Source: Sphingomonas aliaeris (GTDB taxonomy: Bacteria > Pseudomonadota > Alphaproteobacteria > Sphingomonadales > Sphingomonadaceae). Taken from it: a stretch of 64,000 nt of DNA. Location of the stretch: positions 1,862,501-1,926,500 of the forward strand of contig NZ_CP061035.1 of assembly GCF_016743815.1 (NCBI RefSeq), in the 5' to 3' direction. A program made the translations under genes and the position numbers. Under the pieces are notes generated by a model, which saw only the letters and a program-made list of their open reading frames with translations, was not told where the DNA came from and made no database searches. This document shows, piece after piece, positions 59,818 through 64,000 of the stretch (position 1 is its first letter; each line of letters begins with the position of its first letter).

Positions 59818-60456
59818 ATGACCTTGATCGTTCATCACCTCGAAAATTCGCGCTCGCAACGCATCCTGTGGATGCTCGAGGAACTCGGCCTGCCTTACGA
59901 GATCAAGCGATACGAACGCGACAAGGTGACGATGCTTGCCCCGCCCGAATTGCGCGCCGTGCATCCGCTGGGCAAATCGCCGGTGCTCGAAGACACCGAA
60001 TCCGCTGGCGGTCGCGTGATCATCGAAACGGGGGCGATCTGCGAATATCTGGTCGAGAAGGCCGACGGCAAGCTCGGCGCACCTGCGCATCGCGATTCGG
60101 CATTATTGTACCGGCAGTTCCTGCATTATGCCGAAGGCTCGATGATGCCGCCGCTGCTTCTGCTGCTGGTCCTCGGTCGAATCCCGTTCTTCGGCAAGCG
60201 CGCGATCAAGCGGGTCCAGCCGATGGCCGCCGTCCATCTCGATTTCGTCGAAAGCGAACTTGCCAAGCGCCCGTGGCTCGCCGGCGAGGAACTGACCGCC
60301 GCCGACATCATGATGAGTTTCCCGCTGGAGGCGGCACGCGGTCGCGCCGGGCTGGATGGCTCGAGGCCAGCGACGATCGCATGGTTGAACAAGATCCACG
60401 CGCGCCCAGCCTACCAGACCGCGCTCAAGAAGGGCGGCCCCTACGCCTATGCGTAA
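59818..60456 (+). CDS. Glutathione S-transferase family protein
   Basis: MTLIVHHLENSRSQRILWML is the thioredoxin-fold start with the Ser/Arg of the GSH site, followed by HPLGKSPVLED and IIETGAICEYLVEKA. The helical domain carries LAGEELTAADIMMSFPLE. At 212 residues it is full length. It may detoxify electrophiles or use glutathione in lignin-type reactions common in sphingomonads; the substrate is unknown. Confidence 0.88.
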   Translation: MTLIVHHLENSRSQRILWMLEELGLPYEIKRYERDKVTMLAPPELRAVHPLGKSPVLEDTESAGGRVIIETGAICEYLVEKADGKLGAPAHRDSALLYRQFLHYAEGSMMPPLLLLLVLGRIPFFGKRAIKRVQPMAAVHLDFVESELAKRPWLAGEELTAADIMMSFPLEAARGRAGLDGSRPATIAWLNKIHARPAYQTALKKGGPYAYA

Positions 60457-60471
60457 GGGCCGTACCTTCGC

Positions 60472-61791
60472 TCAACCCTGAAAGCTGTCGCGATCGACCT
60501 TCGGGCCTGTACCCGCAGGGGCGGGGAGCGGTTCGATGACTGGCGATTCCAGCGGGTCGAGCTGCCCCTCCCACTTCGCGATCACCGCGCTCGCGACGGC
60601 GTTGCCGACCACGTTGGTGGCGGATCGGCCCATGTCGAGGAAGTGATCGACGGCGACGATCAGCAGCAGCCCGGCCTCCGGAATATCGAAGAAGGCGAGC
60701 GTCGCCGCGATGACGACCAGGCTGGCGCGCGGCACGCCCGCCACGCCCTTCGACGTGACCATCAGGACGAGTAGCATCAGGATCTGGTGCCCGAGCGTCA
60801 GCGGAATGCCATACGCCTGCGCGATGAACATCGTCGCGAAGGTCATGTAGATCATCGACCCGTCCAGGTTGAACGAATAGCCCAGCGGCAGCACGAAGCT
60901 GGCGATGCGCGGCGGGACGCCGAACCGGTCCAGCGCCTCCAGCGTACGCGGATAGGCGGCTTCCGACGATGCGGTCGAGAAAGCGAGCAGCAGCGGCTCG
61001 CGAATATACCGCACCAACTGTGTCGTCCGCGGCCCGACGATCAGGAAGCAAACCCCGATCAACAGGCACCACAGGATGCCCATGCCGATGTAGAAGGTCC
61101 CCATAAAATAGGCGAGGCTGGCGATGATCGACGGTCCGCGTTCGGCGAGCGTCCCCGCCACCGCGGCGAACACCGCAAACGGCGCGAACCGCATGACATA
61201 GTTCGTCACCTGCAGCATTACCTGCGCCAGCGCGTCGATCCCGCGGACCAGGGGCGCGGCCTTCTCGCCCACCGCGGTGATCGCGACGCCGACGAACAGC
61301 GAGAATACGACGATCTGCAGGATCTCGTTCTTGGCCATCGCATCGACCATCGATGCGGGTACGATATGGGTGATGAAGTCCTTCAGGTTGAACGCGGCGC
61401 GATCGATACCGCTTGCCGCCTCCGCGGGCGGGATCGGGATCGCCAGTCCGACGCCCGGCTGGAAGAAGTTGACCAGCACCAGCCCGAGCAGCAGCGAGAC
61501 GAGGCTCGCGCACAGGAACCAACCGACCGCGCGGAACCCGATGCGCCCCAGCGCCTGCGTATCGCCCATATGCGCGATGCCGACGACCAGGGTGGAGAAG
61601 ACCAGAGGCGCGATGATCATCTTGATCAGGCGCAGGAACAGGGCAGTGACGATCGAGAAATACCCGGCGATCTCGCCCGCGAACTTAGTGCCCGCGCCGC
61701 CATTGTCGTCATAATAGCCGTTGACCGCGAGGCCCACGATCATGCCGGCGACAAGGCCGATCAGGATAAAATAGGTAAGGCGCTTGCCCAT
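60472..61791 (-). CDS. Dicarboxylate/amino acid:cation symporter (DAACS)
   Basis: The 439-residue membrane protein has LRLIKMIIAPLVFSTLVVGI, the Ser-rich reentrant loop AFSTASSEAAYPRTL, NLDGSMIYMTFATMFIAQ and the second reentrant region containing TSKGVAGVPRASLVV and DHFLDMGRSATNVVGNA. These mark the DctA/GltP family, which co-transports C4-dicarboxylates or glutamate/aspartate with Na+ or H+. Substrate is not fixed. Confidence 0.9.
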   Translation of the reverse strand: MGKRLTYFILIGLVAGMIVGLAVNGYYDDNGGAGTKFAGEIAGYFSIVTALFLRLIKMIIAPLVFSTLVVGIAHMGDTQALGRIGFRAVGWFLCASLVSLLLGLVLVNFFQPGVGLAIPIPPAEAASGIDRAAFNLKDFITHIVPASMVDAMAKNEILQIVVFSLFVGVAITAVGEKAAPLVRGIDALAQVMLQVTNYVMRFAPFAVFAAVAGTLAERGPSIIASLAYFMGTFYIGMGILWCLLIGVCFLIVGPRTTQLVRYIREPLLLAFSTASSEAAYPRTLEALDRFGVPPRIASFVLPLGYSFNLDGSMIYMTFATMFIAQAYGIPLTLGHQILMLLVLMVTSKGVAGVPRASLVVIAATLAFFDIPEAGLLLIVAVDHFLDMGRSATNVVGNAVASAVIAKWEGQLDPLESPVIEPLPAPAGTGPKVDRDSFQG

Positions 61792-61867
61792 GAATGCTCC
61801 GGTGTTCGTACGTGGCGGCCAAGGAAGGGGATTGCGGGCGCGCGGTCAAGCGCCGTATCGCTGGGCC

Positions 61868-63130
61868 ATGCCCGATGCCAAGCCCAATCGCCGCCAGCTG
61901 ATCGCCGCCGCCGCCGTACTGCCGATGCTCACGATACCCCGGATCGTCCGGGCCGCGGAACCCGACCTGTCGGGTTTATCCGACATGACCAAGGGCATGG
62001 CACCGACCGGTCAGGCGGAGCGGAACCAGCGGATCGCGCGCGCGCAATCGCTGATGAAGGCGCAGGGGATCGGCGCCGTGCTGGTCGAGGCGGGATCGTC
62101 GCTGACCTATTTCACCGGCGTCCGCTGGGGCCGGAGCGAGCGGCTGACCTGCGTCGTCATCCCGGTCGAGGGAACGCCGTGCATCGTCACGCCCTTTTTC
62201 GAGGAGCCATCGGTCCGCGAAACGCTGGGCATCACAGCGGACGTACGCGTCTGGCAGGAAGACGAGGATCCGCTCGCCCTCGTCGCGGGCTTCCTGCGCG
62301 ATCGCAAGCTGTCAGCGCAGCCGATCGGCATCGAGGAAACCGTCCGCTACTTCGCCGTCAACGGGCTGGCGCGCGCATTGCCGGGCGCGCGCATCGTCTC
62401 TGCAAACCCGGTCGTGCGCGGCTGCCGTGGCATCAAGACCGCGGCCGAGATCGCGCTGATGCAGCTCGCGACCGACGTCACGATCGCCGCCTATCGCTGG
62501 ACGTATCCCCGGATCGAGAAGGGGATGACCAACGGCAATGTCGGCGCGCTGATGAACGCCGCGACGCGCCAGCTGGGCGGCAGTCCGGAATTCGCTTTGG
62601 TCCTGATCGGCGAGGCCGCCGCCTATCCGCACGGCAGCAAGAAACCGCAGGTCGTGGCGGACGGCCAGATCGTGCTGATGGACTGCGGCTGCACCGTGCA
62701 GGGCTATCAATCCGACGTATCCCGCACCTTCGTCTTCGGTTCGGCGACGGCACGGCAGCGCATCGTCTGGGATCAGGTCGCGCGCGGCCAACAGGTCGCG
62801 TTCGCCGCGGCCAGGATCGGCGCGACCGCGGGCAGCGTCGATGATGCGGTCCGTCGATATTATGCGTCGATCGGCTACGGCCCCGACTACAAGCTTCCCG
62901 GTCTGTCGCACCGGACCGGGCACGGCATCGGGATGGACGGACACGAACCCGTCAATCTGGTGCGCGGCGAGACGACCCGGCTGGCGGCGGGCATGTGCTT
63001 TTCGAACGAACCGGGCCTGTACATTCCCGGCGGGTTCGGCGTGCGGCTGGAGGATTGCTTCCACATGACCGACGCCGGACCGCAATGGTTCTCGCGCCCG
63101 CCATCCTCGATCGACGCGCCGTTCGGGTGA
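61868..63130 (+). CDS. Exported M24 family (Xaa-Pro) metallopeptidase
   Basis: NRRQLIAAAAVLPMLTIPRI with the RR pair suggests a Tat-type signal. The M24 fold shows its metal ligands: MDCGCTVQGYQSDVSRTF (two Asp), HRTGHGIGMDGHEP (His), SNEPGLYIPG (Glu) and VRLEDCF (Glu). Length is 420 residues from 61868. It removes N-terminal residues next to proline in peptides, or is a non-peptidase relative. The stop overlaps the lipid kinase start. Confidence 0.9.
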   Translation: MPDAKPNRRQLIAAAAVLPMLTIPRIVRAAEPDLSGLSDMTKGMAPTGQAERNQRIARAQSLMKAQGIGAVLVEAGSSLTYFTGVRWGRSERLTCVVIPVEGTPCIVTPFFEEPSVRETLGITADVRVWQEDEDPLALVAGFLRDRKLSAQPIGIEETVRYFAVNGLARALPGARIVSANPVVRGCRGIKTAAEIALMQLATDVTIAAYRWTYPRIEKGMTNGNVGALMNAATRQLGGSPEFALVLIGEAAAYPHGSKKPQVVADGQIVLMDCGCTVQGYQSDVSRTFVFGSATARQRIVWDQVARGQQVAFAAARIGATAGSVDDAVRRYYASIGYGPDYKLPGLSHRTGHGIGMDGHEPVNLVRGETTRLAAGMCFSNEPGLYIPGGFGVRLEDCFHMTDAGPQWFSRPPSSIDAPFG

Positions 63131-64000
63131 GCGCTCCCGCGTCCGGCCCGGTGCCGGTCCTGATAAATGCCGGCGGAGGCACGGCGGCACGGATGGGCGA
63201 CACGCTCGAACCGTCCGTCCGTGCGGCGTTCGATCGCGCCGGGGTGACGATCGACCTGCATCTGATCGACGGCTGCGACATGCAGGAGGCGGTAGCGAAA
63301 CGCGCGCACCTGCCGGTGGTGGTCGTGGGCGGCGGCGACGGCACGATCGGATGCGCGGCGGGCGAGGTGCGGAACGGCAAGGCAGCGCTCGGTATTCTTC
63401 CGCTCGGCACGCGCAATCATCTGGCCCGCGAACTGGATATCCCGCTGGATCTGGACGAGGCGGCGCGGGTGATCGCAAAGGGCGACAAGCGGCAGATCGA
63501 CGTCGCGCGTGTCAACGATCATTTTTTCATCAACAACGCATCGATCGGCCTGTATCCCGCGATGGTCCGCGAGCGTGAGGAGGAGCAGGAGGCGCACGGC
63601 CTGCCAAAATGGATCGCTGCAATCCCCGCATCGTGGACCGCGCTGAAAAGGCTGCGGCATCATAGCTTGCGGTTGCGGACACCGGCCGCCACTCGCGAGG
63701 TCCGGACGCCGATGCTGTTCGTCGGCAACAATCACTATTCGCTGGAGGCGGGGCGCATCGGCAAGCGCGATGCCTTGAACGACGGCCGCCTGTCGGTCTT
63801 CGCGCTCGCATCGCGCGGTCGCGCAGCGTTGATCGGGTTCGCCCTGCGCGCCGCGATCGGCAAGGTGAAGCGGCAGGAGGATTTCGCAGCTATCGGCGAC
63901 GTGCCCGAACTGACCGTCACAGGGCGATCGGACGACGTGGATATCGCGCTGGACGGCGAGGTGCGGACGCTCACCCTGCCACTCGAATTCCGCGTCGATC
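63127..64000 (+). CDS. DagK/YegS-family lipid kinase, partial (runs off the right edge)
   Basis: From the GTG at 63127, overlapping the M24 stop by four bases, the frame is open for 291 codons to the window end. It has VVVVGGGDGTIGCAAG, the ATP-binding loop, ILPLGTRNHLARELDIPLDL and INNASIGLYPAMV, then VGNNHYSLE and DIALDGEVR near the end. It is a relative of the kinase at 18256-19137 but not a near duplicate. The C-terminus is not visible. Confidence 0.88.
   Translation, partial: MSAPASGPVPVLINAGGGTAARMGDTLEPSVRAAFDRAGVTIDLHLIDGCDMQEAVAKRAHLPVVVVGGGDGTIGCAAGEVRNGKAALGILPLGTRNHLARELDIPLDLDEAARVIAKGDKRQIDVARVNDHFFINNASIGLYPAMVREREEEQEAHGLPKWIAAIPASWTALKRLRHHSLRLRTPAATREVRTPMLFVGNNHYSLEAGRIGKRDALNDGRLSVFALASRGRAALIGFALRAAIGKVKRQEDFAAIGDVPELTVTGRSDDVDIALDGEVRTLTLPLEFRVD

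Overview
The window is a stretch of high-GC chromosome from an alphaproteobacterium, most probably a Sphingomonas or close relative (Sphingomonadales). The evidence is the gene order (xerD beside aroK-aroB, lolC-lolD ahead of dnaE, cckA ahead of recA), a GTTC-N7-GTTC SOS operator before recA, a PopZ-family polar protein, a FAT-GUY type response regulator, a PQ-rich TonB-like protein and tonB-dependent receptor, and dispersed REP-like repeats. No phage, plasmid, insertion sequence, CRISPR array or rRNA operon is visible. Almost everything is core metabolism or information processing.

Layout. 1-6.5 kb: end of dgkA, a DUF423 membrane protein, the minus-strand aroK-aroB-DUF2256 operon, then rightward a tiny membrane protein with a periplasmic protein, xerD and accA. 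6.5-20 kb: two lone Flp pilins, mutT, a TonB-like protein, tRNA-Cys, a PIMT-like protein with tolC, a PopZ-family protein, an S9 peptidase, valS, a MATE exporter, a lipid kinase and a SIMPL protein. 20-29 kb: hemB, two tandem GNAT acetyltransferases and a membrane spermidine-synthase-like protein in one overlapping run, a lipoprotein, tRNA-Arg, acs and a TonB-dependent receptor. 29-42 kb: lolC-lolD-gpx-dnaE, an acyl-CoA ligase, a radical SAM protein, a YbjN-like protein and the minus-strand UDG-like/lytic transglycosylase/moaB run. 42-64 kb: ETF-ubiquinone oxidoreductase, ispE, ilvD, a lipoprotein, the NAD(P)HX repair enzyme, an RNA m5U methyltransferase, fmt-truA, recR, def, an M13 peptidase, cckA, a FAT-GUY regulator, recA, a GST, a dicarboxylate symporter, an M24 peptidase and the start of a second lipid kinase.

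Six conserved genes (xerD, accA, the S9 peptidase, valS, lolD, ispE) read in two frames. In each case a single-base indel, often in a G or C run, restores the family length. Several are normally essential and single copy, so consensus errors in a draft sequence are the likeliest cause rather than gene death. ispE also lacks a normal start codon.

The most unusual locus is valS. It holds a roughly 105-bp paired-hairpin repeat inside the catalytic domain, a neighbouring AT-richer patch with foreign-looking codons, and a strong hairpin touching the start codon. Three families of paired-hairpin (REPIN-like) repeats are present. I found no convincing undescribed multi-gene system; the other open questions are leader regions (ilvD, the TonB receptor) and unassigned small proteins.
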